Positions 18,527 through 27,023 of a stretch of 64,000 nucleotides of DNA are shown here, piece after piece. The notes below the pieces were generated by a model. The model had not been told where the DNA came from, made no database searches, and saw only the letters and a program-made list of their open reading frames with translations. This stretch comes from Vibrio hepatarius (GTDB lineage: Bacteria; Pseudomonadota; Gammaproteobacteria; Enterobacterales; Vibrionaceae), in contig NZ_LHPI01000003.1 in NCBI RefSeq assembly GCF_001274785.1, positions 62,001-126,000 on the forward strand, written 5' to 3'. Positions within the stretch are counted from its first letter, which is position 1, and each line of letters begins with the position of its first letter. A program made the position numbers and the translations under genes.

Positions 18527-21500
18527 ATGAAATACGCCGAACTGTTTTGTCAGACCAACTTTTCTTTTCTCAGCGGAGCATCACACGCAGAGGAGCTGAT
18601 CCTGCAAGCCGACTTTCTCCGCTATCATTCATTAGCGATGACCGATGAGTGCTCGGTCGCAGGCGTGGTTCGCGCCTATACCGCGATGAATCAACATCAA
18701 TTAGCAATAAAGTTGATCATCGGCAGCATGTTTTGGCTCAATCAGGAGTGTCAGGTCGTGCTGCTTTGCCCAAACCGTGAAGCTTATGCTGAGTTATGCC
18801 GGATTATCACCAATGCCCGTAGACGCTCTGAAAAAGGCCAATATCAGCTTTCTGAATGGGATTTGATGTCGGTAAAACATTGTTTGTTACTCTGGCTTCC
18901 GAGTGATAAACCCAGCGATAGAAAGTGGGGACAGTGGCTCGCACAGCATCATAATCACCGCCTATGGCTCGGCGTACAGCGCCATTTGGATGCTAAAGAC
19001 AAAGCCTACTTACAGCATTGTGAGCGTCTTGCACAGGAACTTTCTCTGCCAATCACCGCGTGTGGTGGCGTACTGATGCACACTGCCACGCGGCTGCCTC
19101 TGCAACATGTGCTTACCGCAATCAAGCACGGCAACAGTGTTGACCACATGGGAGCCGACTTACTCACCAATACCGAACGCACGTTACGCAGTAAAGACAA
19201 ACTCGCCAAGCTGTTTAAGCCAGAGTGGCTCGACGAAAGTGTGCGTATCGCTGAGCGCTGCCAATTCTGTTTGAGTGAGCTGAAATATGAATACCCAAGC
19301 GAGTTAGTCCCAGACGGTGAAACGCCGATGAGTTACCTGCGCAAGCTGGTAGAGAAAGGCAAAGCGATTCGTTTTCCAGAGGGAACATCTGCTCTGGTAG
19401 AAGGCACCATTCATAAAGAGCTTCAACTTATTGAAGAGCTGAACTACCCGTTTTACTTTTTGACCATTCACGACATTGTGATGTTCGCCAAGCGAAACCG
19501 GATTCTCTACCAAGGACGCGGCTCTGCGGCGAACTCTGTGGTTTGTTACTGTCTTGAGATTACCGCTGTCGACCCACGACAGATCTCAGTATTGTTTGAA
19601 CGTTTCATCAGTAAAGAGCGCGATGAGCCGCCGGATATTGATGTCGACTTCGAGCACGAACGCCGCGAAGAAGTGATTCAATACATCTATCAAAAATACG
19701 GTCGTGAACGCGCCGCATTGGCTGCGACAGTGATCTCGTATCGCTTTAAAAGTGCGGTACGTGATGTTGGCAAAGCGCTGGGGATAGAAGAAAGCCAACT
19801 CGATTACTTTATTAAGAACGTTAACCGCCGTGACCGTTCCCTTGGCTGGCAAGCACAGATTACCGAGCTTGGCTTAGAGCCATCTTCGATGAAGGGCGAG
19901 CAGTTTATTTCACTGGTTAACGAAATACTCGGCTTTCCACGTCACCTTTCCCAGCATGTCGGTGGCTTTGTTATTGCCGCTGGGCCACTCTATGAACTAG
20001 TCCCCGTCGAGAACGCCGCGATGGCCGACCGAACCGTCATCCAATGGGATAAAGACGATTTAGAGAGTTTAAAACTGCTCAAGGTTGATGTCTTGGCCCT
20101 TGGCATGCTGACCGCTATTCGTAAGTGCTTTGACTTGGTCAAACGACTGCATAACACCGAATTATCCATTGCGGAAATTACCCGCAAGCAGGATGACAAA
20201 GACGTATACGGCATGATTCAAAAAGCCGATACCATCGGAGTGTTTCAGATTGAATCGCGCGCACAAATGAGCATGCTGCCACGGCTAAAGCCCAAAACAT
20301 ACTACGACTTGGTGGTGCAAATTGCGATAGTCCGTCCTGGCCCAATCCAAGGCGATATGGTGCATCCGTTTTTAAAACGCCGTGATGGTATCGAACCTGT
20401 CACCTACCCTTCTAAAGAAGTCGAAGAGGTGCTTGAACGCACCATGGGCGTACCTATCTTTCAGGAACAGGTGATCAAACTGGCGATGGTTGCGGCGGGT
20501 TTTAGCGGTGGTGAAGCAGACCAACTGCGCCGCGCCATGGCCTCATGGAAGAAAACCGGAGACTTGGTCAAATTTAAGAACAAGCTGATCGATGGCATGC
20601 TCAGCCGTGGCTACGAACAAGAGTTTGCCGAGCGGATTTTTGACCAAATTATGGGCTTCGGCGAATACGGCTTTCCTGAGAGTCATTCCGCTTCTTTTGC
20701 GGTTCTGGCTTATTGCTCGGCATGGCTGAAATACTATTATCCTGAAGCCTTTTACGCCTCACTGCTTAACAGCTTACCTATGGGGTTTTATAGCGCCTCA
20801 CAGTTAGTACAAGACGCCCGCCGCCACAATGTGTTAATACTGCCCGTTTGCGTAAACCAGTCTTTACACGATCATCAGGTAGTGCAATGCGGGAAACAGC
20901 TCGCGATTCGTCTTGGCTTTAGACAAGTCAAAGGCTTTAGCCCTGACAGCAGCCGACAACTGATAAAGGCCCGCGCGGGCAAAGGGTTCAGTCATCCCTC
21001 GCAACTGAAACATATTGGTCTGAGCCGCCGTGATATTGAACTGCTCGCTTCCGCTGATGCGATGCAGTCTATCGCTAATAACCGTTACCAAACTCGCTGG
21101 TCGATGATGGATTCGTTATCCGATTTGCCATTATTCAGTCAGGTAGAAGAACCTGAGCCTTATACGGTGCAAGCGCCGTCAGACATTCAGACCTTATTGG
21201 AAGACTACGCTGCAACGGGACTCTCTTTGAATCAACACCCGATCACTTTGCTCGACCAAGCAGGTCAACTCGGCCGTTTTTGCCGTATGCAAGAGCTGAT
21301 AGAAAAACCGCACCAATCGTTAGTTACAGTTGTTGGCGTCGTGACAGGTAAACAAGCACCAGGCACCGCCGCAGGCGTGACGTTTTTTACTCTTGAAGAT
21401 GACACCGGCAATATCAATGTGGTGGTGTGGCAAGCCACCGCCAGAGCGCAAAAGCAAGCCTATTTGACGGCTAAAGTGCTTATGGTGAAAGGCATTTTAG

Positions 21501-21598
21501 AACGTGAAGGCGAAGTCACACACATTATCGCCGGACGGCTAATTGATATGACAGAGAAGCTGCAAGGACTACAAAGCAAATCGCGGGATTTTCATTAA
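18527..21598 (+). CDS. dnaE2: error-prone DNA polymerase III alpha subunit DnaE2 (ImuC)
   Basis: A 1023-residue C-family polymerase, the normal length for DnaE2 and shorter than replicative DnaE. The PHP domain starts with TNFSFLSGASHAEELI. The palm has GRGSAANSVVCYCL and PPDIDVDFEHERREEVI with the catalytic Asp residues, then FPRHLSQHVGGFVIA. A C-terminal OB-fold segment includes VTFFTLEDDTGNINVVVW. It performs SOS-induced translesion synthesis and mutagenesis with ImuA and ImuB. ATG 18527 lies 12 bp after imuB. It is the last gene of the cassette; no clear intrinsic terminator was seen directly after it. Confidence 0.95.
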   Translation: MKYAELFCQTNFSFLSGASHAEELILQADFLRYHSLAMTDECSVAGVVRAYTAMNQHQLAIKLIIGSMFWLNQECQVVLLCPNREAYAELCRIITNARRRSEKGQYQLSEWDLMSVKHCLLLWLPSDKPSDRKWGQWLAQHHNHRLWLGVQRHLDAKDKAYLQHCERLAQELSLPITACGGVLMHTATRLPLQHVLTAIKHGNSVDHMGADLLTNTERTLRSKDKLAKLFKPEWLDESVRIAERCQFCLSELKYEYPSELVPDGETPMSYLRKLVEKGKAIRFPEGTSALVEGTIHKELQLIEELNYPFYFLTIHDIVMFAKRNRILYQGRGSAANSVVCYCLEITAVDPRQISVLFERFISKERDEPPDIDVDFEHERREEVIQYIYQKYGRERAALAATVISYRFKSAVRDVGKALGIEESQLDYFIKNVNRRDRSLGWQAQITELGLEPSSMKGEQFISLVNEILGFPRHLSQHVGGFVIAAGPLYELVPVENAAMADRTVIQWDKDDLESLKLLKVDVLALGMLTAIRKCFDLVKRLHNTELSIAEITRKQDDKDVYGMIQKADTIGVFQIESRAQMSMLPRLKPKTYYDLVVQIAIVRPGPIQGDMVHPFLKRRDGIEPVTYPSKEVEEVLERTMGVPIFQEQVIKLAMVAAGFSGGEADQLRRAMASWKKTGDLVKFKNKLIDGMLSRGYEQEFAERIFDQIMGFGEYGFPESHSASFAVLAYCSAWLKYYYPEAFYASLLNSLPMGFYSASQLVQDARRHNVLILPVCVNQSLHDHQVVQCGKQLAIRLGFRQVKGFSPDSSRQLIKARAGKGFSHPSQLKHIGLSRRDIELLASADAMQSIANNRYQTRWSMMDSLSDLPLFSQVEEPEPYTVQAPSDIQTLLEDYAATGLSLNQHPITLLDQAGQLGRFCRMQELIEKPHQSLVTVVGVVTGKQAPGTAAGVTFFTLEDDTGNINVVVWQATARAQKQAYLTAKVLMVKGILEREGEVTHIIAGRLIDMTEKLQGLQSKSRDFH

Positions 21599-21784
21599 TG
21601 TGCGTTGATTCACTTACGCTCAAACGGCATTTTCAAAAATTGGTTGGGGACAGAAACGTGTTTCAAGTTGGCCTAGTGAATGCCAGGAAATGGCATAGAA
21701 TTACCGCCTTTAGCAACTAAATTTCTACTACGCTCTGCATCTGATAGTGATAGAATCCTCGCATCAGAATTATCGAGCAACTCT

Positions 21785-22123
21785 ATGTTTATCCATCATG
21801 TTAACGGCATCGACTGGCTGGTGATTACAGCTTTTGAAGAACTGAAACCTATATTCATCGAAGACGCTGGTAAGATCCCCTCTTGCTTCTCTATCGACAG
21901 CGAATTGAACCTGATTGATCAAGCCAAGCGCGCTTATGGATATTTGCCTACACTCAGCGGCGTGATCACAGATACCGGCACGTTTCAAAGCCAAGATAAC
22001 GAAGAAGATTTGAACCCACAGCTAGCATGCCTAGTCGAGGGGCGCGGTCGGGTGTTTATCTATCACGGCGGCTTTGTCGCTTTTGTGGATGATGATCAAA
22101 CCTTTATTACCCGTATGGACTGA
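21785..22123 (+). CDS. hypothetical protein, 112 residues
   Basis: I do not recognise a family. The product starts MFIHHVNGIDWLVITAFEELKPIFIED, continues with SFCFSID-like strands and TLSGVITDTGTF, and ends HGGFVAFVDDDQTFITRMD. It looks like a small soluble alpha/beta protein with acidic surface. The frame is open from an ATG at 21680, but a plausible -10 (GATAGAAT near 21748) and the start-like spacing favour ATG 21785. It lies between the imu cassette and the A+T-rich reverse transcriptase block; base composition is like that of the host genes, so it probably belongs to the backbone. Confidence 0.6.
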   Translation: MFIHHVNGIDWLVITAFEELKPIFIEDAGKIPSCFSIDSELNLIDQAKRAYGYLPTLSGVITDTGTFQSQDNEEDLNPQLACLVEGRGRVFIYHGGFVAFVDDDQTFITRMD

Positions 22124-22137
22124 AAATGATTCAATAA

Positions 22138-22385
22138 GTTGAAATCGACGAATTGGAATACCTAGCAAGGAATAGGGCTTTCTTGAGCTAGAAAGTGCCA
22201 CGGGTAAAGATTCTGCTATGAAGGTTCTGGACAAAACCTTGTTAGATCAATCACGTAAATTAGAGAAATACGGATTACTTGTGGTATCAGAAACCGCCAC
22301 ACGATGCACCCAGTCTAAGTGGCACAGACCAAAGTCACATGAGCCATGTAACAGCGTCATCGATAATCAATATCGATACCAGTAA
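22138..22385 (+). pseudogene. possible frameshifted gene remnant
   Basis: One frame reads VEIDELEYLARNRAFLS then stops. A second frame, starting near 22180, reads through ELESATGKDSAMKVLDKTLL, DQSRKLEKYGLLVVSE and on to a stop at 22385. Joined, they would make one short helical protein, which suggests a single-base frameshift. Alternatively the 55-codon frame from ATG 22218 is a small gene by itself. No domain was recognised. A strong terminator overlaps the stop codon, supporting a former or present gene end. Confidence 0.4.
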
Positions 22386-22404
22386 CGACTTCGTCGTTAT
22401 TTTT
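22383..22404 (+). terminator. intrinsic terminator
   Basis: The stem TAACGAC/GTCGTTA with loop TTC is followed by TTTTT. It overlaps the stop codon at 22383-22385. Confidence 0.7.
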
Positions 22405-22499
22405 GGGAGGGTACACAACAAACATCTTTGTGCGAGTGAGCTTACTCGAATTTCTATTGAAAGGTAGTAACGTTGAAATGACAGGTTTGTTGTTTAGGA

Positions 22500-22713
22500 A
22501 CACAAAAGGGAGACCTGTGGTCTCCCTTTGTGGTACATCATTCTAGATAGTGTGTGTAGGTTTCCCTACTCCGAACTCCGAACCAAGCAGCATTTGCGAT
22601 ACCAATTGGCCTTGCATCCAGTAAAGATAGGTCAAGCCTATCTAAAGCTTCAGCGAGAACGTATTGTTTTCACTGAACCAGTGTTAGACATATAGTACAT
22701 CTGAAGGATACAC
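22500..22713 (-). ncRNA. candidate DRT3 non-coding RNA with ACACAC template tract
   Basis: The minus strand downstream of the larger reverse transcriptase has no ORF but ordered structure. In RNA sense it has CACTG/CAGTG (3-nt loop, 22671-22683), AGATAGG/CCTATCT (5-nt loop, 22625-22643), GTAGG-GAAA-CCTAC (22556-22569), then ACACAC (22550-22555) flush against that last hairpin, then TATCTAG and a terminator-like hairpin. A weak promoter (TTAAGT, 17 bp, TATATG) would start an RNA near 22690, of about 190 nt. As I recall, DRT3 uses an RNA whose ACACAC segment templates GT-repeat DNA; the layout fits, but the boundaries are my estimate. Confidence 0.6.
22501..22530 (-). terminator. terminator-like hairpin ending the RT operon / candidate ncRNA
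   Basis: The 11-bp stem AAAGGGAGACC/GGTCTCCCTTT with a 3-nt loop. On the minus strand it runs into TTTTGTGTT, a short U-rich tail. Confidence 0.65.
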
Positions 22714-24756
22714 TTAATCATATACTCGCTTCAACAACTTCTTCTCTAACAGGTTGAATAAGTTGACTTTATCCCAATGAACAAACCAAGGATTTTTTAC
22801 GGCATACTTAACCACATTCGGGAAATCAGACACCTTTATGCCAAGCGAGGCTCTTTCGTTGAGCTTTCTAAGAAGTTTGATTCGATCGTTCTCTTCAATA
22901 TAAGGGCAACTTATTGTATCAAGAACCAAATGAATTTCAGATGAATTCTCAGAAAATGAATCTACATTTTGAATCTGATTTCTTATTTTACTTATAAGTT
23001 TTTTATGAAGGATCCTATATTTAGGGAACTTTTTAATGTAGTAAAGTAATGTGACAGCATTAAAGTAAGTTATGTCACTATCTTCTTTAAGAAACAGATT
23101 GGTTAAGTAGTCCTCTGAAAGTTGATACTCATAGCCAAACTCTGAGCTAACTAATATAAGATTGATTACCTCAAGTGGTAAGTGCTTATCTCTTTCATTT
23201 GAAACGTATGTGTTGATAAACTCGATGATATTGTGGTAAATAAACTCATCTATGCTTGCCTTATAATCTGAGCTAATATCGTTTAGGAATGATGATATTA
23301 GTAAGCAGCAACGACTCACTACATATGATGAAGTAACAGAGCACGACACAGAATACATGTGAAACATAATGTTAATGAAAACTAGAAGTACCTTATATAG
23401 CTTTGCTTGTTCTTCAAAGTCAATGTTTATATAACGAGGCCCACTTTTTTCATCATTTTCTTCGTTCTCGAAGCTAAATATTAGCTTTCTTACTCTCTGA
23501 TCTAATGCTGAAATTGTGTAGTTTGAAATGTCATCATATGAAGATGATGTGTCTGCACATATAGTTTTTAATCTATCTATAAACCTATTGGACAGGTTGT
23601 AGTGGCTGTATACATTAGAAATCTCGACTCTATCTTCTATTACTTTAAACAGAGAATCAGAGAGGTTATTTAACTCAATATTCAATTTGTTTATTGTTCG
23701 AGATTTTGATGTAATAAATGGTCTCGATAGTTTTTTTGTTTTACTTTCATTTACATGAAGGTTGTATTTAATTAGCTCATCAGAGAATCGGTTAAAAACT
23801 TTTCTTGCTATGTCTTCACTCTTTGAAAAAATGAATATATCGTCAATATATCTACAAACTTCATAATCTTTACCTAGTTCATATCCACTATTTGAAAGTG
23901 AATTAACTACCTTTAGATCTATATCTTGAAAGATAATCTCTGCGAATATTCTGCTGAATTCAGGGCCAATAATAATACCATTTGTTTCGTTTTTGTTGGA
24001 CTTCTGCATCAAAGTATCTAACTTTTGACCGAATAAAGCGTCAATTGAATAATTATTATCAGATTTTATGATTTTTTTGCTCTTGGTTGCCCAAGGTAAA
24101 CTGTGCGTGTATATACTCTCAAAACACTTGCTTACATCCATGCTCCAAAATACAGGGAATTTTTTTTCTAAGGTATAATATTTTCCAGATGAGAAAAACT
24201 TATATACCCTGTTAAATCCTTTGTATTTAAAGAAAGAAATATTGTGCTTGAATCTGAAGTCAGTCTCATCTCGCTCAATATTATCGCCTTTGTATCGACT
24301 TTCCAAATGATTGCCGCCTAGGTAGTATGTGCTGGACTTCTTCTGAGGATATCTTATGGAAAGAGGGCTTAGAGATGTATAGTAACATATCAGGTCTGAA
24401 TACTCTTCATAGAACTCACACATCTTGTATTGAATGCTTGGATGCGGTAGCGATAAGTTACGTACAGATTCTTGAGTTTTACTGATGCTATATTCAATTG
24501 GATTAGTCTTATCAAGCTTGCAGCTAATCAATTTATTAATAATTGGAAGGTACGGGTTGTCTTCACTTTTTATAAGGTTTTTATATAACCCTTCATTGTT
24601 GATTATAATCGGAAGATCAAATGGAGAGGTATCTGTAATTAGTGCTCTGAGATAATTTTCTTTATGTATTTTATTATCTATCATCTTTCCAAGTTCTCTG
24701 GAGTTTATTTTGTCTATTTGGTGAAAAATGAACCTTAATTCGCCTCTTAAATCCAT
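22714..24756 (-). CDS. drt3b: reverse transcriptase, Drt3b-like (UG8-type)
   Basis: A 680-residue reverse transcriptase. Motif A is FWSMDVSKCFESIYTHSLPWA (Asp near 207), motif B NGIIIGPEFSRIFAEIIFQDID (about 259-280), and the catalytic box CRYIDDIFIFS has YIDD at about 303-306. The SIYTHSLPWA segment is typical of the unknown-group/Abi-type RTs. The last 300 residues are helical, with no domain I recognise. It overlaps the upstream RT gene by 83 bp; ATG 24684, after TTGGAAAG, is an alternative start with almost no overlap. The gene is markedly A+T-rich compared with its neighbours, a sign of transfer. A large RT paired with a 412-residue RT is the DRT3 layout; UG8 identity is inferred from size and pairing. 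Confidence 0.78.
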   Translation of the reverse strand: MDLRGELRFIFHQIDKINSRELGKMIDNKIHKENYLRALITDTSPFDLPIIINNEGLYKNLIKSEDNPYLPIINKLISCKLDKTNPIEYSISKTQESVRNLSLPHPSIQYKMCEFYEEYSDLICYYTSLSPLSIRYPQKKSSTYYLGGNHLESRYKGDNIERDETDFRFKHNISFFKYKGFNRVYKFFSSGKYYTLEKKFPVFWSMDVSKCFESIYTHSLPWATKSKKIIKSDNNYSIDALFGQKLDTLMQKSNKNETNGIIIGPEFSRIFAEIIFQDIDLKVVNSLSNSGYELGKDYEVCRYIDDIFIFSKSEDIARKVFNRFSDELIKYNLHVNESKTKKLSRPFITSKSRTINKLNIELNNLSDSLFKVIEDRVEISNVYSHYNLSNRFIDRLKTICADTSSSYDDISNYTISALDQRVRKLIFSFENEENDEKSGPRYINIDFEEQAKLYKVLLVFINIMFHMYSVSCSVTSSYVVSRCCLLISSFLNDISSDYKASIDEFIYHNIIEFINTYVSNERDKHLPLEVINLILVSSEFGYEYQLSEDYLTNLFLKEDSDITYFNAVTLLYYIKKFPKYRILHKKLISKIRNQIQNVDSFSENSSEIHLVLDTISCPYIEENDRIKLLRKLNERASLGIKVSDFPNVVKYAVKNPWFVHWDKVNLFNLLEKKLLKRVYD

Positions 24757-25912
24757 TGGAAAATGAATACTTTAATAGTTCCTGCCGTTGTTTTTTTGAC
24801 AGATTTAGTGAACCTGAAGATGAAAGGCTTTTATTGTTGTAAATTATTCTCTTTAGTAATAAGTCAAGTTCTAGTAGTGACTTCGACTCGTTATCATCGA
24901 TGCATTTGTAGTTATAATAAATGCCAGACATGACTTGTATTCCCTTCTTTTTATCAAGAAGACTATAGTTGGATGTTAAGAGCTTTACTCTATCAAGCAA
25001 GAGTTTGAAATCATTATTTCTCTCAAAGTTAATGAAGGATTTTATAAGTCGGGTTTTTATTCTTTTCGTTTTTGATTGAGCGATATCTAGCTTTATAACT
25101 TTGTCTTTTTTATTGGATTTTTTTTGCTCATCAATTAAAAACTCATAACCCAAATATGTGAACTTTTGAGCTTTAGTATGGGAAGGGGTTGCTTTTACTA
25201 TACTGATCTTATCTGAGCCGTCTTCTCTATTGTTGAATCGTAAACCACTAGGGAGGATTTCCTCTAACTCAGCAATAAAGCTTTTGCTTTCTTTAGTGCT
25301 AGTAACAATAACAATGTCGTCTACAAATCGTGCATAATAAAATACATCTAGATGTTGTTGTACATCGTGGTCAAATTTACGCATTAATAACTCAGATAGA
25401 GTCGCACTAAGTGAAATCCCTCGAGGAAAACCTCTAGCTTCCTCACTACTGAAAGCCTTCAAAAAGTTAGTTATAAAATTCTTAGTTCTGTAGTTGATAG
25501 CTGTATTGTTATGGATATGGTCAAGCACGACATCGTGTCGAACTGACTCATAGAATTTGTGTATGTCAAGGCGATACAAATGATAAGGCAGTTGTTCTTT
25601 TAGTAGGCTTTTTAATTGATTGACTATGACATCTCTATCTGTCTGTTTCAGCTTATACAGTCTTTTTAGGTTGCTGTTTGCTTTTCTTAAAACTAGTTCT
25701 TTAGGTAAATCACTTAAAGTGTAGACAGGGTTACCTTTAGTTATCTTCGAGTTGAAGTCTTCTCTCACGAAGTGACAAGTTTCCGAGAAGTTAACAGCTT
25801 CAATAATTGTCGAAGCTTTAACCATATCATGTCTTAATTCTGGCGAGCTAATGAAATCTGACTTCCGCAATTGCCTTGAAATATTTTTGTTGGTGAATGA
25901 CTGATCAAACAT
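24674..25912 (-). CDS. drt3a: reverse transcriptase, Drt3a-like (UG3-type)
   Basis: A 412-residue reverse transcriptase from ATG 25912 (a TTG 3 codons upstream is also in frame). The start, FDQSFTNKNISRQLRKSDF, resembles the entry of unknown-group RTs. Motif A is YRLDIHKFYESV (Asp near 116), motif B RGFPRGISLSATLSELLM, the catalytic box YYARFVDDIVIVTS has FVDD in place of the more common YxDD, and KFTYLGYEF is the downstream motif. There is no maturase, integrase or endonuclease domain, which argues against a group II intron or retroelement. It is the first gene of a two-RT operon on the minus strand. Defence function is inferred from the DRT3 family; assignment to UG3 needs a profile search. 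Confidence 0.78.
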   Translation of the reverse strand: MFDQSFTNKNISRQLRKSDFISSPELRHDMVKASTIIEAVNFSETCHFVREDFNSKITKGNPVYTLSDLPKELVLRKANSNLKRLYKLKQTDRDVIVNQLKSLLKEQLPYHLYRLDIHKFYESVRHDVVLDHIHNNTAINYRTKNFITNFLKAFSSEEARGFPRGISLSATLSELLMRKFDHDVQQHLDVFYYARFVDDIVIVTSTKESKSFIAELEEILPSGLRFNNREDGSDKISIVKATPSHTKAQKFTYLGYEFLIDEQKKSNKKDKVIKLDIAQSKTKRIKTRLIKSFINFERNNDFKLLLDRVKLLTSNYSLLDKKKGIQVMSGIYYNYKCIDDNESKSLLELDLLLKRIIYNNKSLSSSGSLNLSKKQRQELLKYSFSNGFKRRIKVHFSPNRQNKLQRTWKDDR

Positions 25913-25943
25913 AGTTTTCAAAGAGTTACCTGTTTAAGTCAAT

Positions 25944-25991
25944 ATCATACATTGCTAGTGCAAATGAGCAACTGATACCATAAATTTATGG
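25944..25991 (-). promoter_or_regulatory. candidate promoter and palindrome upstream of the two-RT operon
   Basis: On the minus strand TTGCTC, a 16-bp spacer and TATGAT form a fair -35/-10 pair at 25944-25971, about 35-60 bp before the first RT start. Immediately upstream is the perfect 14-bp palindrome CCATAAATTTATGG (25978-25991), a possible operator. Confidence 0.4.
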
Positions 25992-26481
25992 CTTAAGATG
26001 ATCTTTTTGTTAACAAGGAGGCCTGCCAGCCAGAAAACGATAAAGCGCTGTTCAGGGAATCTGGAAGCAAAATGAAAGGGCACGGATAGCAAAGTAATAT
26101 CCCGCCACAAGTGAGCACATCTATGAGCCAATTAAGAAAGGGAAGATCCTGTAGGGTTCGAGCCTATGAGCTGTCCCTTCGGCGAGACATCTGGCCTAGC
26201 TGTTGTGGATTAGCAAATTTGGCCACAAAGTTTTAATTCTAGGCATTAGGAGTAGTAAGCCAAAACTCAGATATTTGAAATCAGGTCCAATCCTGATCCG
26301 GCTCACTATGGGGCAAAAATGAGTTTCAGAAGCTCCAACTCCAACATTTATGTATCATAGGACTTGGGAGCCTATGCTCTAAATTAACGAATTCACCGAA
26401 TGACCCAAGCTGCTCACGTTGGACAAAATTTCCAGTCCACAGCACTGGCAGACTTACGATAAATACAGATAAGGGATTACG
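25992..26481. other. gene-free stretch right of the two-RT operon
   Basis: About 490 bp hold no credible ORF on either strand. Composition returns gradually from A+T-rich to host-like. GAGCCTATG occurs at about 26167 and again at about 26370. A T-arm-like segment GTAGG-GTTCGAG-CCTAT lies near 26152-26168, but no cloverleaf can be completed around it. The stretch may be the scar of the island's insertion, decayed gene pieces or an unrecognised RNA. A promoter for the gene at 26482 must lie near its right end. Confidence 0.4.
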
Positions 26482-26991
26482 ATGGCTGACCCACATATCG
26501 AATCACCAATGGACCAATGGGATCACCTTACGGTCATCATTTACCGCTTAGGTTTTACCCTTGCATTCCCTGCTATCGCGCTTCTTCCTTGGGGTCTCGA
26601 TTACCCCGTTGAGAACTTTGTGTTTTTATCTGCTGCCATGTGTGCGTCATCTCTGCATATCTACAGTAAACCAATTCGCTTATTGCTCCAGTTCGCCACA
26701 TGGGTAGGTCTACTATGCTTTGTGTTTGGTTGGCCGACTATAGGTATGGGTGGTGCTTTTATCACTTTGGGCGGGCTATGCTACAAAGAATATTTCTGTT
26801 TCAAAGTTCCAGGGTTGCGATTTCAGCCACTGATTCTGGCTGCGTTGTGGTTCTGCCTGATGTTTGATGCGGGTATCGCAGCAAAGGTTCTTGCTACCAT
26901 ATCTGCCCTGCTTTTTCTTGTTACTAGTATCTACAAATGGCGAATGCCAAGACACTTCGATATCGGTGATAAAACAAAACACGACGTCTAG
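26482..26991 (+). CDS. DUF2301-like integral membrane protein
   Basis: A 169-residue membrane protein with about five hydrophobic helices (roughly 20-40, 46-60, 70-90, 92-108, 118-150). The segment GGLCYKEYFCFKVPGLRF, together with IIYRLGFTLAFPAIALLPWGLDYP, resembles the DUF2301 family of uncharacterised membrane proteins. The start is ATG 26482 with AAGGG 6 bases upstream. The function is unknown. It forms a single-gene unit ending at a bidirectional terminator shared with cheV, and marks the right-hand backbone edge of the accessory block. Confidence 0.7.
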   Translation: MADPHIESPMDQWDHLTVIIYRLGFTLAFPAIALLPWGLDYPVENFVFLSAAMCASSLHIYSKPIRLLLQFATWVGLLCFVFGWPTIGMGGAFITLGGLCYKEYFCFKVPGLRFQPLILAALWFCLMFDAGIAAKVLATISALLFLVTSIYKWRMPRHFDIGDKTKHDV

Positions 26992-27023
26992 CAAAGCTCA
27001 CTAATGGGTTAAGTAAAAACAAC

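Noticed and set aside
22714-25921. Retron or group II intron
   Set aside because: A retron needs a single RT with an msr/msd RNA upstream; here two RTs are adjacent and the RNA-like region is downstream. No maturase, endonuclease domain or intron RNA domain was seen.
26150-26175. tRNA or tmRNA fragment
   Set aside because: GTAGG-GTTCGAG-CCTAT looks like a T-arm, but no matching acceptor strand, anticodon arm or CCA could be placed on either side.
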